Origin: Fischerella thermalis PCC 7521
Lineage (GTDB): Bacteria > Cyanobacteriota > Cyanobacteriia > Cyanobacteriales > Nostocaceae
DNA length: 64,000 nt
Reading direction: 5' to 3'
Assembly (NCBI RefSeq): GCF_000317225.1
Contig: NZ_AJLL01000098.1
Span: 92,341 to 156,340, forward strand
In this document: in pieces, positions 9,312 through 20,543 of the stretch
Layout of the letters: every line of letters starts with the position of its first letter
Numbering within the stretch: position 1 is the first letter of the stretch
Program-made: the position numbers and the translations under genes
The notes under the pieces: model-generated
What the model saw: the letters and a program-made list of their open reading frames with translations, nothing else
Database searches by the model: none
Told to the model about the DNA's origin: nothing

Positions 9312-11801
9312 ATGACCGATACACCCATCAATGTGAATCAGAATTCCGAAATAGATGCCCAAACAACTCCCGAAATTCCCGACATTCTGCCGGTTTTACC
9401 GCTCATCAACACGGTGATAGTTCCAATGGCGGTAGCTCCCATTGTGGTTGGGCAGGAGCGATCGGTCAAACTGGTAGATGAAGTTATGCGGACTAATCGG
9501 CTGGTGGCACTGGTGGCCCAGCGTCACCCAGAGGCCCGTCCAGCAGGCCCGGATGATATCTACCGTGTGGGGACTGCTGCAATTATTCACCGACTATTGC
9601 GTTTGCCGGATGGCACCCTCCAACTCGTTGTTCAGGGACTAAAACGCATTCGTATCCTGGACTTTCTGCAAACCGAACCCTTCTTAGTAGCCAGGATTGA
9701 AACCTCTCCGGAGCAGGTGATATCCGGTGTGACGGAGCTAGAAGCTTTGCGTCGCACATTGGGTGAGTTATTTAGCAAACTGGTGCCCCTGACGGAGGAT
9801 ATTCCTAACGAATTAGCTGCTGCTGGTGAAAATATCAGCGATCCCCGCCTGTTTGCTTACTTGGTTGCGGCAATGACCCCAATGGAAACGCCCCTGCGGC
9901 AAGAAATCCTGGAGTTAGATGCTGTAGAAAACAAGCTCCAGCGGCTGATTGAAATTGTCCAGCAAGAATTAGCCGTGCGGGAGTTACAGCAACAAATTGC
10001 CTCGGATGCCCAGGAAAAAATTTCTAAATCTCAACGGGAATACATTCTTCGGGAACAATTGAAATCGATTCAGCGTGAACTGGGTGAAGAAAACGCAGAA
10101 CAAGCAGAAATTCAAGAACTACGCAACCAACTGGAAGCAGCCCAGCTCCCCGAAGAAGCCCGTAAAGAGGCATTCCGCGAATTGTCACGCCTGGAACGAC
10201 TGCCCGCCATTTCCCCGGAATACGGCATGATTCGTACCTATCTCGACTGGATGGTGAGTCTGCCCTGGAATACAACGACAGGTGAGGCGATCGACCTGGG
10301 ATATGCGCACCAAGTATTGGATGAAGATCACTATGATCTGGAGAAGATCAAAGACCGGATTCTGGAATATCTGGCGGTTAAAAAGCTCAAGAGTGAGCGT
10401 GGTGCCGTTCTGGAAGAGCAATCCTCTGTCCAGGAAAAGGCTCCAGAAGAGGCACCAGCTTCCCAAAAGCCTCCAGAAACCGTGCTAGAGGAGATTCGCC
10501 GCGAACCGATTTTGTGTTTTGTGGGGCCACCCGGCGTGGGTAAAACTTCCCTGGGACAGTCGATCGCCCGGGCAATGGGACGCAAGTTTGTCCGCATTAG
10601 TTTGGGTGGGGTGAGTGATGAAGCCGAGATTCGCGGTCATCGTCGTACCTACATTGGGGCGTTACCGGGGCGCTTAATTCAAGCTCTGCGACGAGCCGAA
10701 ACGGCTGATCCGGTGTTTATGCTGGATGAAGTGGATAAACTGGGCAGAAGTTTTCAGGGCGATCCAGCAGCAGCCCTGCTGGAAGTCCTCGATCCAGCCC
10801 AAAATCATACCTTTGTAGACACCTATTTAGGCGTACCTTTTGATTTATCCAGGGTATTGTTTATCTGCACAGCCAATACTGTCGAAACCATCCCCTCTCC
10901 CTTGCTCGATCGCATGGAAATTTTAAGTCTCTCTGGCTATACTGAACTGGAGAAGTTGCACATTGCTCGTCGCTATCTGCTGCCCAAACAGCTACGGGCT
11001 AATGGACTCAAGCCAGAGGAACTGGCAATTACCGATGCGGCACTCCAGCGGATTATTCGGGAATATACCCGTGAAGCAGGGGTTCGCAGTTTAGAGCGAG
11101 AAATTGGTGCGGTGGTGCGCAAAGTGGCTCGCCAAATTGCGGAAGGAAAAGTGACAGCCACCACCGTCGAAGCCGAGCAACTTCCTGATTATTTGCGTCG
11201 CCCCCGGTTTCTTGATGAAGTGGTGGAACGGATTGATCGCCCCGGTATTGCCACAGGTTTAGCCTGGACTCCTGCTGGTGGCGATGTGTTGTTTGTGGAA
11301 GCGACCATGATGCCTGGACGTGCCGAACAGTTGGTGTTAACCGGGATGCTGGGGGATGTGATGCGGGAGTCTGCCCAGGCAGCCCTGTCCTATGTACGGT
11401 CTAATGCGGAGAAATTGGGGATTGATCCCAAGGTATTTATGGGAAAAGTCGTGCATGTACATGTGCCAGCGGGGGCGACACCCAAGGATGGGCCTTCAGC
11501 GGGGGTGACGATGGTAACAGCGATCGCCTCTGTTGCCTCTGGTCGCTTGGTTCGTAATGATGTGGCCATGACGGGAGAAATCACGCTGCGGGGCAAAGTG
11601 CTACCAGTGGGGGGAATTCGGGAAAAAGTATTAGCCGCCTATCGAGCAGGAATTAAGACAGTGATTCTCCCCCAGCGGAACGAACCAGATTTAGAAGATG
11701 TGCCGGAAGAAGTGCGCCATCAACTCCAGTTTGTACCCGTGAGTGCGGCGGAGGAAGTTCTGGCGACGGCGTTGACAGCTGCCAATCTTGATGCTTCATG
11801 A
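9312..11801 (+). CDS. lon: ATP-dependent protease Lon
   Basis: This is a full-length LonA-type protease of about 829 residues. The order is an N-terminal substrate domain ([20 protein letters not shown]), a coiled helical region with [20 protein letters not shown], the AAA+ module with Walker [11 protein letters not shown] and Walker [13 protein letters not shown], and the serine peptidase with the catalytic serine in [10 protein letters not shown] and lysine in [21 protein letters not shown]. Lon removes damaged and regulatory proteins in the cytoplasm. An insertion rich in Glu, Pro, Gln and Ser of roughly 25-30 residues (near residues 362-395) separates the helical region from Walker A. ATG at 9312 has GAGGTG five bases upstream. 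Its stop overlaps the next ATG (ATGA). Most cyanobacteria are reported to lack Lon. Confidence 0.95.
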   Translation: MTDTPINVNQNSEIDAQTTPEIPDILPVLPLINTVIVPMAVAPIVVGQERSVKLVDEVMRTNRLVALVAQRHPEARPAGPDDIYRVGTAAIIHRLLRLPDGTLQLVVQGLKRIRILDFLQTEPFLVARIETSPEQVISGVTELEALRRTLGELFSKLVPLTEDIPNELAAAGENISDPRLFAYLVAAMTPMETPLRQEILELDAVENKLQRLIEIVQQELAVRELQQQIASDAQEKISKSQREYILREQLKSIQRELGEENAEQAEIQELRNQLEAAQLPEEARKEAFRELSRLERLPAISPEYGMIRTYLDWMVSLPWNTTTGEAIDLGYAHQVLDEDHYDLEKIKDRILEYLAVKKLKSERGAVLEEQSSVQEKAPEEAPASQKPPETVLEEIRREPILCFVGPPGVGKTSLGQSIARAMGRKFVRISLGGVSDEAEIRGHRRTYIGALPGRLIQALRRAETADPVFMLDEVDKLGRSFQGDPAAALLEVLDPAQNHTFVDTYLGVPFDLSRVLFICTANTVETIPSPLLDRMEILSLSGYTELEKLHIARRYLLPKQLRANGLKPEELAITDAALQRIIREYTREAGVRSLEREIGAVVRKVARQIAEGKVTATTVEAEQLPDYLRRPRFLDEVVERIDRPGIATGLAWTPAGGDVLFVEATMMPGRAEQLVLTGMLGDVMRESAQAALSYVRSNAEKLGIDPKVFMGKVVHVHVPAGATPKDGPSAGVTMVTAIASVASGRLVRNDVAMTGEITLRGKVLPVGGIREKVLAAYRAGIKTVILPQRNEPDLEDVPEEVRHQLQFVPVSAAEEVLATALTAANLDAS

Positions 11802-12436
11802 TCCTTCCCATGACCCCTTTTATTCTACGAGCATTCTTCACGCTCTTCGTGGTTCTTGATCCGATCGGGTTAGTGCCTATTTTTCTGACCCTGGCAGGTG
11901 AGTATTCCCCTAAAGTGCAAATGCGTATCATTCGCCAGTCCATTTTAGTCGCAGGGGGTATTTTATTTAGCTTTGCCCTATTTGGTAACAATTTGCTGCG
12001 CTATCTGGGAATTAGCGTGGAAGCCTTTCAGGTAGCGGCTGGAATTTTATTGTTAAAAATAGCCGTTGATATGGTGTTTGCCCAACATCAGCGAGAAACG
12101 AAAGCAGAAGAATCAGAAGCTCAAACCCGAACAGACATTAGCGTCTTTCCCTTGGGAACGCCGTTGATTGCCGGGCCGGGTGCATTGGCTAGTATTTTGG
12201 TCTTGCAGGGGGAGGCGACTATTTATCCCTTTGGTACGGTGATCGTTTTAGGAATGACGATGTCTGTGCTGTTGTTGCTCTATGGTTCGCTGGCGATCGC
12301 CCAAACCCTGACCCAATGGCTCGGGCGGACGGGGATTAATGTCGTTTCCAGAGTGTTGGGAATTTTACTGGCGGCACTGGCAGTGCAGTATGTAATAGAT
12401 GGGATCTTGGCTCTCATGAAAAAAACATTGTTTTGA
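11798..12436 (+). CDS. MarC/NAAT-family inner-membrane protein
   Basis: This 212-residue membrane protein has about six hydrophobic segments and the family words [20 protein letters not shown] near the start, then [28 protein letters not shown] and [20 protein letters not shown]. MarC/NAAT proteins were once thought to be drug pumps; some archaeal members carry neutral amino acids, but the physiological role is mostly unknown. The gene starts in a four-base ATGA overlap with lon, so it belongs to the same operon and is probably its last gene. It converges on the aarF gene, 18 bases away. Confidence 0.88.
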   Translation: MILPMTPFILRAFFTLFVVLDPIGLVPIFLTLAGEYSPKVQMRIIRQSILVAGGILFSFALFGNNLLRYLGISVEAFQVAAGILLLKIAVDMVFAQHQRETKAEESEAQTRTDISVFPLGTPLIAGPGALASILVLQGEATIYPFGTVIVLGMTMSVLLLLYGSLAIAQTLTQWLGRTGINVVSRVLGILLAALAVQYVIDGILALMKKTLF

Positions 12437-12454
12437 GTATATAGAAAAAGACAA

Positions 12455-14110
12455 TCAAAAAGAACGCAAAACAGCGATCGTCACCCAACTCATCAACCCA
12501 ATGCCAGATAAGAGTAAGCCTTGACTAACCATTTCAATCAAAGGAGAAGATACAGAATCCTGTCCCAATAATTGCTGTAGAATTGCGCCAGAAACCAGCG
12601 AACCCATTGACAGGATAGCTAAACTCAAACGGTTCATCCCTTGTTGCTGCGTGTGCAAAAATTCTTGCTCTAGTCGCCAACCTAGATTGATGCCTAACTC
12701 TGAGCGCTCTAGGCGATCGAGTAACACTTCAAACCGCTGGGGAAATTGGGTAGTTAGCCGGGATAAATAAAGACTCGACTGCACAGCATCTTGCCATAGC
12801 TCAGTTCCAAATAGGCGCAGACGAATTGCCTGTTCTACAATAGGACGCGCAACTTCTACAAAGGGAAATAGGGGATCAAGTTGGCGGGCGATTCCTTCCA
12901 CATTGGCGATCGTTTTCACAAATAATCCAATCGTGCCTGGCATTTGAATATTATTTTCTCGTGGCACCCTCAGTGCTTCATTGAGCAGTTCAGCCAGGTT
13001 AATTTCTGTCAAAGGTCGAGTATAAAATCTCCTGAGCAGGCGGTCAAAGGCAGACTCAATTGATCGTAAATCGACATCTAAGCGGGTAAACCCTAGCTCC
13101 CGAATGGCCTGGGTGACAATTTTGGGCCGCTCGTACACAATGCCAATGAGCAGATCGGTGAGAATACTTTGTGTACGAGGGTCGATCATGGCAACCATGC
13201 CACAATCCAGTAAGGCTAACCGATCCTGGGTATCATCCCCGATATACAAAAAATTACCAGGATGGGGATCGGCATGAAAAAATCGATCCAGATAGATTTG
13301 TTGCATCACCACCTGAACCGCTAAGGTTGCCAGTCGCTTTTTGCGGTGTTCGGGGAGATCAACCTGATTCAGCTTGATCCCTTCAATCCATTCCAACGTC
13401 AGAATACAATCAGTTGTCCAATCCCAATACACCTTGGGAACAACGACTTGTCCAGATTTCCAAAAACGGCTATTGCTTAAATTTTGGCGGAGTTTTTCGG
13501 TGTTGCGAGCTTCTCGATGAAAATCAAGTTCACCCAAAAGGCTGTATCGAAATTCTTCAACTAAGCCAGGTAAATCGTAAGCCTGTCCTATTTTATCTCG
13601 ACTAAACCAGTTCGCGAGAGCTTCTAGAACCTCCAAGTCCCGCTCGACAATTTCTCGAATACCAGGACGTTGAATTTTAATCGCAACGGTTTGGTGGTTT
13701 TTCAAAACCGCCCGATGCACCTGGGCCAGAGAACCAGCGGCAATCGCCACGGGTTCAATAGTGAGAAATTTAGATTGAAATGATTCTCCAAAAGCATTTT
13801 GTAAAATCGGTTCTATCTCATTCCAGGGTAAAGCAGGAACATTGTTTTGCAAAGTTTCCAGCACTGCAATGTACTCTGGACTGAGCAAGTCTGGACGAGT
13901 ACTGAGCAGTTGTCCGAGCTTAACAAAGGTCGGCCCTAGCTCAATTAAGATTTGTCGCAGAACATGGGGTAGAGGTAAAGCGGGTTGTTCGGGTTGGGCA
14001 TCTTTGATAATGCGACTGCGAAAATAATTCCAGCCATTGCGTAAAATGACTTCAATAATTTCAGCTTGGCGGTGGCTGGCGGTGGCTGATTTGGCAGCAA
14101 GTAAAAACAT
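12455..14110 (-). CDS. AarF/UbiB-type ABC1 atypical kinase
   Basis: About 551 residues with the ABC1 kinase core: LGPTFVKLGQLLSTRPDLLS (the KxGQ motif), AAGSLAQVHRA (the alanine-rich loop replacing the glycine loop), VAIKIQRPGI, then FFHADPHPGNFLYI and LLDCGMVAMIDP (catalytic and metal-binding aspartates). Two hydrophobic segments at the C-terminus anchor it in a membrane. Family members support ubiquinone or plastoquinone and prenyl-lipid metabolism and stress tolerance. It lies 97 bases after groEL on the same strand and may be transcribed with the chaperonin genes, an unusual partnership. The start is uncertain between ATG 14110 and TTG 14149. Confidence 0.88.
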   Translation of the reverse strand: MFLLAAKSATASHRQAEIIEVILRNGWNYFRSRIIKDAQPEQPALPLPHVLRQILIELGPTFVKLGQLLSTRPDLLSPEYIAVLETLQNNVPALPWNEIEPILQNAFGESFQSKFLTIEPVAIAAGSLAQVHRAVLKNHQTVAIKIQRPGIREIVERDLEVLEALANWFSRDKIGQAYDLPGLVEEFRYSLLGELDFHREARNTEKLRQNLSNSRFWKSGQVVVPKVYWDWTTDCILTLEWIEGIKLNQVDLPEHRKKRLATLAVQVVMQQIYLDRFFHADPHPGNFLYIGDDTQDRLALLDCGMVAMIDPRTQSILTDLLIGIVYERPKIVTQAIRELGFTRLDVDLRSIESAFDRLLRRFYTRPLTEINLAELLNEALRVPRENNIQMPGTIGLFVKTIANVEGIARQLDPLFPFVEVARPIVEQAIRLRLFGTELWQDAVQSSLYLSRLTTQFPQRFEVLLDRLERSELGINLGWRLEQEFLHTQQQGMNRLSLAILSMGSLVSGAILQQLLGQDSVSSPLIEMVSQGLLLSGIGLMSWVTIAVLRSF

Positions 14111-14207
14111 CTTCAGTGACTTGACTAAGAAATAATTGAGAAATAACAATGAGGAGAGAAATCAAATATTCCCTCCTCGTCGGTTTACACTATTTCATCT
14201 GTTACCA

Positions 14208-15848
<1,641 letters not shown>

Positions 15849-15950
15849 TCACTCTCCTGAAATGATTGAGATCATGAGCGTAGAATGTTCGACAGGAATC
15901 CAGCCGAGGCCGAACTTGACAGAAACTAACAGAAACTTAAGCAGATTTTT

Positions 15951-15968
15951 TGCTCATTGAAATGAGCA
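15951..15968 (-). other. Hairpin between groES and groEL
   Basis: TGCTCATT and AATGAGCA form a perfect 8-base-pair stem with a two-base loop in the spacer between the two chaperonin genes. On the groES transcript it is followed by six A, not U, so it does not look like an intrinsic terminator. It could stabilise the groES message or reduce groEL read-through. No function is proven. Confidence 0.4.
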
Positions 15969-15989
15969 GAGGTGATAGAGCACAGATCT

Positions 15990-16301
15990 CTAGGCAACAA
16001 TAGCAAGCACGTCTTTTTCTGACAGTAAGACGTAATCTTCACTGCCTAACTTAACGTCTGTGCCAGCGTACTTGGAATAGAGAACCTTGTCTCCAACGCT
16101 GACTTCCATCGGGATGCGATTTCCTGATTCATCACGTTTGCCCGGCCCAATTTGCACTACTTCACCGACCTGAGGCTTTTCTTTGGCGGTGTCGGGTAGC
16201 AAAATTCCGCCTGCTGTTTTCTCCTCGGCTTGGGCAACTTTAACAAATAAGCGATCGCCCAAGGGTTTTACCGTGGAAACATTCAAGCTAATGGTTGCCA
16301 T
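15990..16301 (-). CDS. groES: 10-kDa co-chaperonin GroES
   Basis: The 103-residue cap of the GroEL chamber is recognised by [20 protein letters not shown], the mobile loop [12 protein letters not shown] that contacts Gro[15 protein letters not shown] and [19 protein letters not shown] is ten bases before the ATG. It is the first gene of the minus-strand groES-groEL-aarF cluster and is transcribed away from ftsH. In the 338-base gap I looked for the CIRCE operator (TTAGCACTC with its inverted partner) and did not find it, so the usual HrcA control seems absent here. Confidence 0.96.
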   Translation of the reverse strand: MATISLNVSTVKPLGDRLFVKVAQAEEKTAGGILLPDTAKEKPQVGEVVQIGPGKRDESGNRIPMEVSVGDKVLYSKYAGTDVKLGSEDYVLLSEKDVLAIVA

Positions 16302-16639
16302 AGGTATTCATCCTCCAAATACGCAATCTAATTACGCAACATCTGCCTGGAGCTATCATTCAAGGGTGTTTAGACTGACACCGTACCTACACCCAATAAA
16401 TTGACAACTAAATCTGAGGACTTTCTGAGGAATAATCTCAACGATCTAACAATCCGATTGGATGATCGTTCTGATCGCGGTACTCATTTTTTCCACAGAT
16501 TTGAATGTTCTACTCTAATCAGTAAATATGCAGGATTTAGTCTTCAGTAGGTTCTTGGCAGAAGTAGGGTTTCCCGTCCAGAAGCCCTTGAACCTTTTGG
16601 GGTTTTCCGAACCAGTGATTGCCAAAGGAAGTTGTGCTT

Positions 16640-18610
16640 ATGCCTGTGGAAACTGAAACTCAGCGATCGCAAAAGCAGCCCAAACCCAGGGATGTAGGTG
16701 GCAGCTTATTGATTTTTCTGGTGAGCCTGTTTTTGCTGAATTTGCTGATTTTTCCTAACTTGAGTCCGCGACCCCCGGAAGTTCCTTATAGCGAATTTGT
16801 TGAGCAGGTGGAAGCCGGACAAGTGGCACGGGCAATCGTCAGTCCGAATCGAATTGAGTACCAGTTGAAGCCCAAACCCGGTGAGACAGAGCCGCCACGC
16901 ATTTTTGCCACAACGCCTGTAGCAATCGATTTGGACTTGCCGAAGATTTTGCGAGAGCATAATGTGGAATTTGCGGCTCCACCACCTAGCAACACGGGTT
17001 GGATCGGCACCCTCTTAAGTTGGGTCTTGCCGCCACTGATCTTCTTCGGCATTTGGGCATGGTTGTTTAATCGCGCCCAGGGAGGGCCGGCAGCATTGAC
17101 GGTGGGTAAAAGCAAAGCCCGGATTTACTCAGAAGGGGATACGGGGGTCACCTTTGCAGATGTTGCCGGGATCGACGAAGCGAAGGCAGAGCTACAGGAG
17201 ATCGTAGACTTTCTCAAGCACGCTGATCGCTATGCCCGTCTGGGTGCCAAAATTCCTAAGGGCGTGTTATTGGTAGGTCCACCGGGAACGGGTAAAACCT
17301 TGCTGGCAAAGGCGATCGCTGGAGAAGCCGGTGTTCCTTTCTTTAGCATTTCCGGCTCGGAGTTTATTGAACTGTTTGTCGGGGTTGGGGCTGCACGGGT
17401 GCGCGACTTATTTGAACAAGCGAAGCAACAGGCTCCCTGTATTGTGTTTATTGATGAACTCGATGCCCTTGGTAAATCGCGGGCGGCGGGTGGCCCGTTT
17501 GTGGGCGGCAACGATGAGCGCGAACAAACCCTCAATCAATTACTAACCGAAATGGATGGCTTCGATGCCAATACAGGAGTTATCATCCTGGCGGCAACCA
17601 ACCGCCCAGAGGTGCTAGACCCCGCCCTGCGTCGTCCCGGTCGCTTTGACCGCCAGATTGTGGTCGATCGCCCCGATAAGATAGGACGCAAAGCTATTCT
17701 GGAGGTTCATGCCCGACGGGTCAAGCTCGCTTCTGATGTGGATCTAGATAAAATTGCCGCTCGCACACCGGGATTTGTCGGAGCCGATCTCGCTAATTTG
17801 GTGAATGAGGCAGCCTTGCTAGCCGCCCGCCAAAATCGGGATGCCGTGACGATGGCTGACTTTAATGAGGCGATTGAACGAGTGGTGGCTGGCTTGGAAA
17901 AGCGATCGCGCGTCCTTAATGATCTAGAGAAAAAGACCGTTGCCTACCATGAAGTGGGTCATGCCCTGGTTGGGGCATTGATGCCAGGGGCAGGAAAGGT
18001 TGAGAAAATCTCGATCGTGCCGCGAGGCGTGGGGGCTTTGGGCTATACGCTGCAATTGCCCGAAGAAGATCGGTTTCTCATGGTCGAGAGTGAATTGCGA
18101 GGACGAATTGCTACTTTGTTAGGGGGGCGATCAGCGGAAGAACTCATCTTTGGCGAAGTTTCCACCGGGGCAAGTGATGATATTCAGAAAGCGACCGATC
18201 TGGCGGAGCGTGCCGTGACCCTTTACGGCATGAGCGATACATTAGGCCCGGTGGCGTTTGAAAAAATTCAGCAGCAATTTTTGGAAGGCTATCCGAACCC
18301 GCGCCGTTCAGTCAGCCCCAAGGTAGCAGAGGAAATTGACCGTGAGGTGAAAGAAATTGTCGATGGTGCTCACCATATCGCTCTATCGGTCTTGCAAACA
18401 AACCGGGAACTGCTTGAAGAAACTGCCCAGACGCTACTCCAAACCGAAATTTTGGAGGGCGAAGCATTGCGATCGCCCTTAGAACGGGTTAAACCTCCGG
18501 CTGAACTTCAGCACTGGCTCCGCACAGGCCAACTTCCTGAAGGCCAGAATCTGTTACAAGATACACACAACTCACAACAAGCATCAAGCGATACTGCAAA
18601 GCCTATTTAA
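16640..18610 (+). CDS. ftsH: ATP-dependent zinc metalloprotease FtsH
   Basis: A membrane-anchored AAA+ protease of about 656 residues. It has an N-terminal membrane segment ([16 protein letters not shown]), a short periplasmic or lumenal domain, a second segment ([18 protein letters not shown]), Walker [18 protein letters not shown], Walker [13 protein letters not shown], the second region of homology with [18 protein letters not shown], and the zinc site HEVGHA (usually HEAGH) with a downstream aspartate in STGASDDI. It degrades misfolded membrane and soluble proteins. ATG 16640 has AAGGAAG eight bases upstream; TTG 16619 is unlikely. The final residues after QLPEGQ look unrelated to the family and lie over a recombinase remnant in another frame, so the tail may be a junction product. 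Confidence 0.94.
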   Translation: MPVETETQRSQKQPKPRDVGGSLLIFLVSLFLLNLLIFPNLSPRPPEVPYSEFVEQVEAGQVARAIVSPNRIEYQLKPKPGETEPPRIFATTPVAIDLDLPKILREHNVEFAAPPPSNTGWIGTLLSWVLPPLIFFGIWAWLFNRAQGGPAALTVGKSKARIYSEGDTGVTFADVAGIDEAKAELQEIVDFLKHADRYARLGAKIPKGVLLVGPPGTGKTLLAKAIAGEAGVPFFSISGSEFIELFVGVGAARVRDLFEQAKQQAPCIVFIDELDALGKSRAAGGPFVGGNDEREQTLNQLLTEMDGFDANTGVIILAATNRPEVLDPALRRPGRFDRQIVVDRPDKIGRKAILEVHARRVKLASDVDLDKIAARTPGFVGADLANLVNEAALLAARQNRDAVTMADFNEAIERVVAGLEKRSRVLNDLEKKTVAYHEVGHALVGALMPGAGKVEKISIVPRGVGALGYTLQLPEEDRFLMVESELRGRIATLLGGRSAEELIFGEVSTGASDDIQKATDLAERAVTLYGMSDTLGPVAFEKIQQQFLEGYPNPRRSVSPKVAEEIDREVKEIVDGAHHIALSVLQTNRELLEETAQTLLQTEILEGEALRSPLERVKPPAELQHWLRTGQLPEGQNLLQDTHNSQQASSDTAKPI

Positions 18611-18668
18611 CTTTGCAGTAGAACAAGGATATATAAAATCCAACCCCGTTCGGGGAATTAAATGTTGA
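18567..18668 (+). pseudogene. Tyrosine recombinase (integrase) remnant
   Basis: A frame different from ftsH reads [18 protein letters not shown] followed by IKSNPVRGIK before a TGA. This matches the style of the core-binding domain of phage-type integrases, where a helix of the form LL..F.FAVEQGY is followed by a conserved NP. No catalytic domain (Arg, His-x-x-Arg, Tyr) follows, and no start is visible, so only about 30 codons survive. It overlaps the last 44 bases of ftsH. Such fragments often mark the edge of an inserted island. Confidence 0.55.
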
Positions 18669-18717
18669 GTGAACAGAGGGAAGTGATTCTTCAACGCCAT
18701 ATCGCGGCTTTAAGCCC

Positions 18718-18772
18718 TTATGTAAATCGGCATATAAAAAGATACGGTGATTATGTAGTGAATTTACATAAT
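18718..18772. repeat. Inverted TTATGTA motifs beside the recombinase remnant
   Basis: TTATGTAAAT (18718-18727) is repeated in perfect inversion as ATTTACATAA (18762-18771), and a further copy ATTATGTA (18750-18757) pairs with TACATAAT (18765-18772). Clusters of short inverted arms like this are what tyrosine recombinases bind around their crossover sites, and a recombinase fragment ends 50 bases away. The link is inference; a simple hairpin is the alternative. Confidence 0.45.
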
Positions 18773-18810
18773 ATTCCCCAACCTTAGAGGCGGCAATGAA
18801 TCTGCCATCC

Positions 18811-18844
18811 GAAATCTTTGAAAGCTAGGTATATCAAAGATTTC
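18811..18844. repeat. Perfect 11-bp inverted repeat
   Basis: GAAATCTTTGA and TCAAAGATTTC are exact inverse copies with a 12-base loop, in the gene-free stretch between ftsH and the glycosyltransferase (18611-19047). The rest of that stretch holds the recombinase remnant, the TTATGTA motifs and the terminator; I see no other gene. The repeat could be a transposon or recombination site relic. Confidence 0.45.
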
Positions 18845-18985
18845 CAGCCCCGGAGTGCAGGTTTTTACATGTATCTCGGTTTCATGTCAATACGGAAAGA
18901 ACTCTAGAAAAACAACACATAAGGAAAAATAAATTACATTTTTCCTGAAATTTGCTATTTTAGAAGCAATCCATTTATTGAGTGT

Positions 18986-19018
18986 CCTAAGCTTCCTGTA
19001 GAAGCTTAGGATTTTTTT
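18986..19018 (+). terminator. Intrinsic terminator
   Basis: CCTAAGCTTC, a five-base loop CTGTA and GAAGCTTAGG make a perfect ten-pair stem followed by A and seven T. It would stop plus-strand transcription coming out of ftsH. The nearest gene to the right is on the other strand and ends at 19048, so this mainly insulates the two regions. Confidence 0.8.
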
Positions 19019-19047
19019 ACTATAAGTTATGAATTGGAAGTTTTACT

Positions 19048-20235
19048 CTAAATTAACCCCATTTCTTGCAATCCTTGCCGCAGTCGCTGTGCTTCTTGGG
19101 GATTGTTTTTTTCATGTAGAGCGATCGCTCTGCCAAAGGCAGCTAAACTAGCCTGCAAGTTACCTAATTTAAGCAGCACAACTCCTAAATTTTGATATGC
19201 ATCGGCGTAGTTAGGATTGATCCCTATGGCTTTTTGATAGCAAGCGATCGCGTCAGTATATAAACCCATTGCTTTCAGAGTCATTCCTAAATTGTAATGT
19301 CCTGTGGCAAAATTAGGGTCAATTTTCAAAGCATTTTCGTAAGCAATTTTGGCATGATTTAAATCTCCAGCTGTTTTAAACAAATTACCTAAATTGTTAT
19401 ATGCACCTAGCTTCAGCATAGGATAAATAGGTAATTTAATTGCAGCTTGATAATGAGCAACAGCCTGTTTTAAATTTTGTACTCGACTGTAAGCAATGCC
19501 TAAATGATAGTACAGTTCATATAAAATGTCATAGTTGTCTTCTGCGGTAGTGACTCCTCTGGCCAATAACTCTACACCTTCTGAAATTTTCCCAGTTTCC
19601 ACATATAATGCCCCTAATTTACTACAAACATAAGGATCATCAGGATGAGTAGCTAAAAACTGTTCCATTGCTGCTTGGGCTTTGGCATATTTATTGTTTT
19701 TATCTATGACATCTTTTTGATAACCAGAATGGAGAATTGCCACACCATGCAAATAACCGACTTCCCATTTTGGCTCTTTGGATAAAATCTCGGTGACGCT
19801 ATCATCAACTAAAGCATGGTAAGGGCGAGAAAAATAAATTTCTGGATGATGACGAAATAAACGGGAAACTAGGGAATAGGGAGATTGTACCGCCCCTACT
19901 TCTTGACGAACTAGATTAATCAGTAAATATTCTTCTCTATGGATTGCCTCTCGCAGCTGGGGTACAATCTTTTGTGCCAAACTTTCATCTGCATCTAAAA
20001 CTAGAACCCAATCACCTGTGACATATTTTAAAGCTTCATTTCGGGCTGTACTAAAGTCATTGCACCATTGAAACTCATGTACCTTTGCACCGAATTTGTT
20101 AGCTATATGCACGGTGCTATCTGTTGAGCCTGTATCTAATACTACTATTTCATCTACCACATTTCTGACGCTGCCCAGACATTTGGGTAGTGTTTTTTCT
20201 TCATCTTTAACAATCATGCACAGGCTGAGCTTCAT
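19048..20235 (-). CDS. Family 2 glycosyltransferase with TPR repeats
   Basis: The first 200 residues are a GT-A glycosyltransferase of family 2: LSLCMIVKDEEKTLPKCL, then EIVVLDTGSTDSTV, the acceptor-side ARNEALKYVTGDWVLVLDADE with the DxD metal site. From about residue 200 the protein is made of tetratricopeptide repeats (HPDDPYVCSKLGALYVETGK, AYNNLGNLFKTAGDLNHAK, GHYNLGMTLKAMGLYTDAI, AYQNLGVVLLKLGNLQASL). This two-part layout occurs in SunS-like enzymes and many cyanobacterial proteins of unknown substrate. It is cytoplasmic, with no signal peptide. It stands alone: the next real gene upstream on its strand is the broken lipocalin-like gene. Confidence 0.88.
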   Translation of the reverse strand: MKLSLCMIVKDEEKTLPKCLGSVRNVVDEIVVLDTGSTDSTVHIANKFGAKVHEFQWCNDFSTARNEALKYVTGDWVLVLDADESLAQKIVPQLREAIHREEYLLINLVRQEVGAVQSPYSLVSRLFRHHPEIYFSRPYHALVDDSVTEILSKEPKWEVGYLHGVAILHSGYQKDVIDKNNKYAKAQAAMEQFLATHPDDPYVCSKLGALYVETGKISEGVELLARGVTTAEDNYDILYELYYHLGIAYSRVQNLKQAVAHYQAAIKLPIYPMLKLGAYNNLGNLFKTAGDLNHAKIAYENALKIDPNFATGHYNLGMTLKAMGLYTDAIACYQKAIGINPNYADAYQNLGVVLLKLGNLQASLAAFGRAIALHEKNNPQEAQRLRQGLQEMGLI

Positions 20236-20342
20236 AGAATGATCGTATATTTATTTAAAAATTATGTAAATATAAGCAATTTTAAGTCTGGGCGAAAATC
20301 AATATCAACTAAAAGATAGCGCACACCCCAAACCAAACATAT

Positions 20343-20382
20343 AGATCCCCGGCTTTTGCAGAGAGTCGGGGATCTTGTTTTT
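20343..20382 (+). terminator. Terminator-like hairpin
   Basis: AGATCCCCG and CGGGGATCT pair perfectly over nine bases, followed by TGTTTTT on the plus strand. No plus-strand gene is immediately upstream. It sits 20 bases beyond the stop of the minus-strand lipocalin-like pseudogene, whose transcript could also fold it, but the U-run would be on the wrong side for that strand. Confidence 0.55.
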
Positions 20383-20543
20383 CGTCATAGCAATCCTACT
20401 TGATTAAGGCTCTACTTTTTCCCACACCAGTTCAAAGACTTTTTCGACACCAGCAGTTTGAGTTGGTGGCGTTTGCAGCGTAACTTGATTCCCGTTCAAC
20501 GTAAAAGTACGAACTAAGTCTGTACCAACCCGATTAGGGATAG

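Noticed and set aside
9137..9481. Overlapping open frame across the hsp20-lon junction
   Set aside because: It is a shadow of two clear genes in other frames, without a start signal.
16302..16639. CIRCE operator between groES and ftsH
   Set aside because: I looked for TTAGCACTC and its inverted partner on both strands and found neither.
18611..19047. A tRNA or other RNA gene as the island attachment site
   Set aside because: I saw hairpins but no cloverleaf, CCA end or T-loop signature in this stretch.
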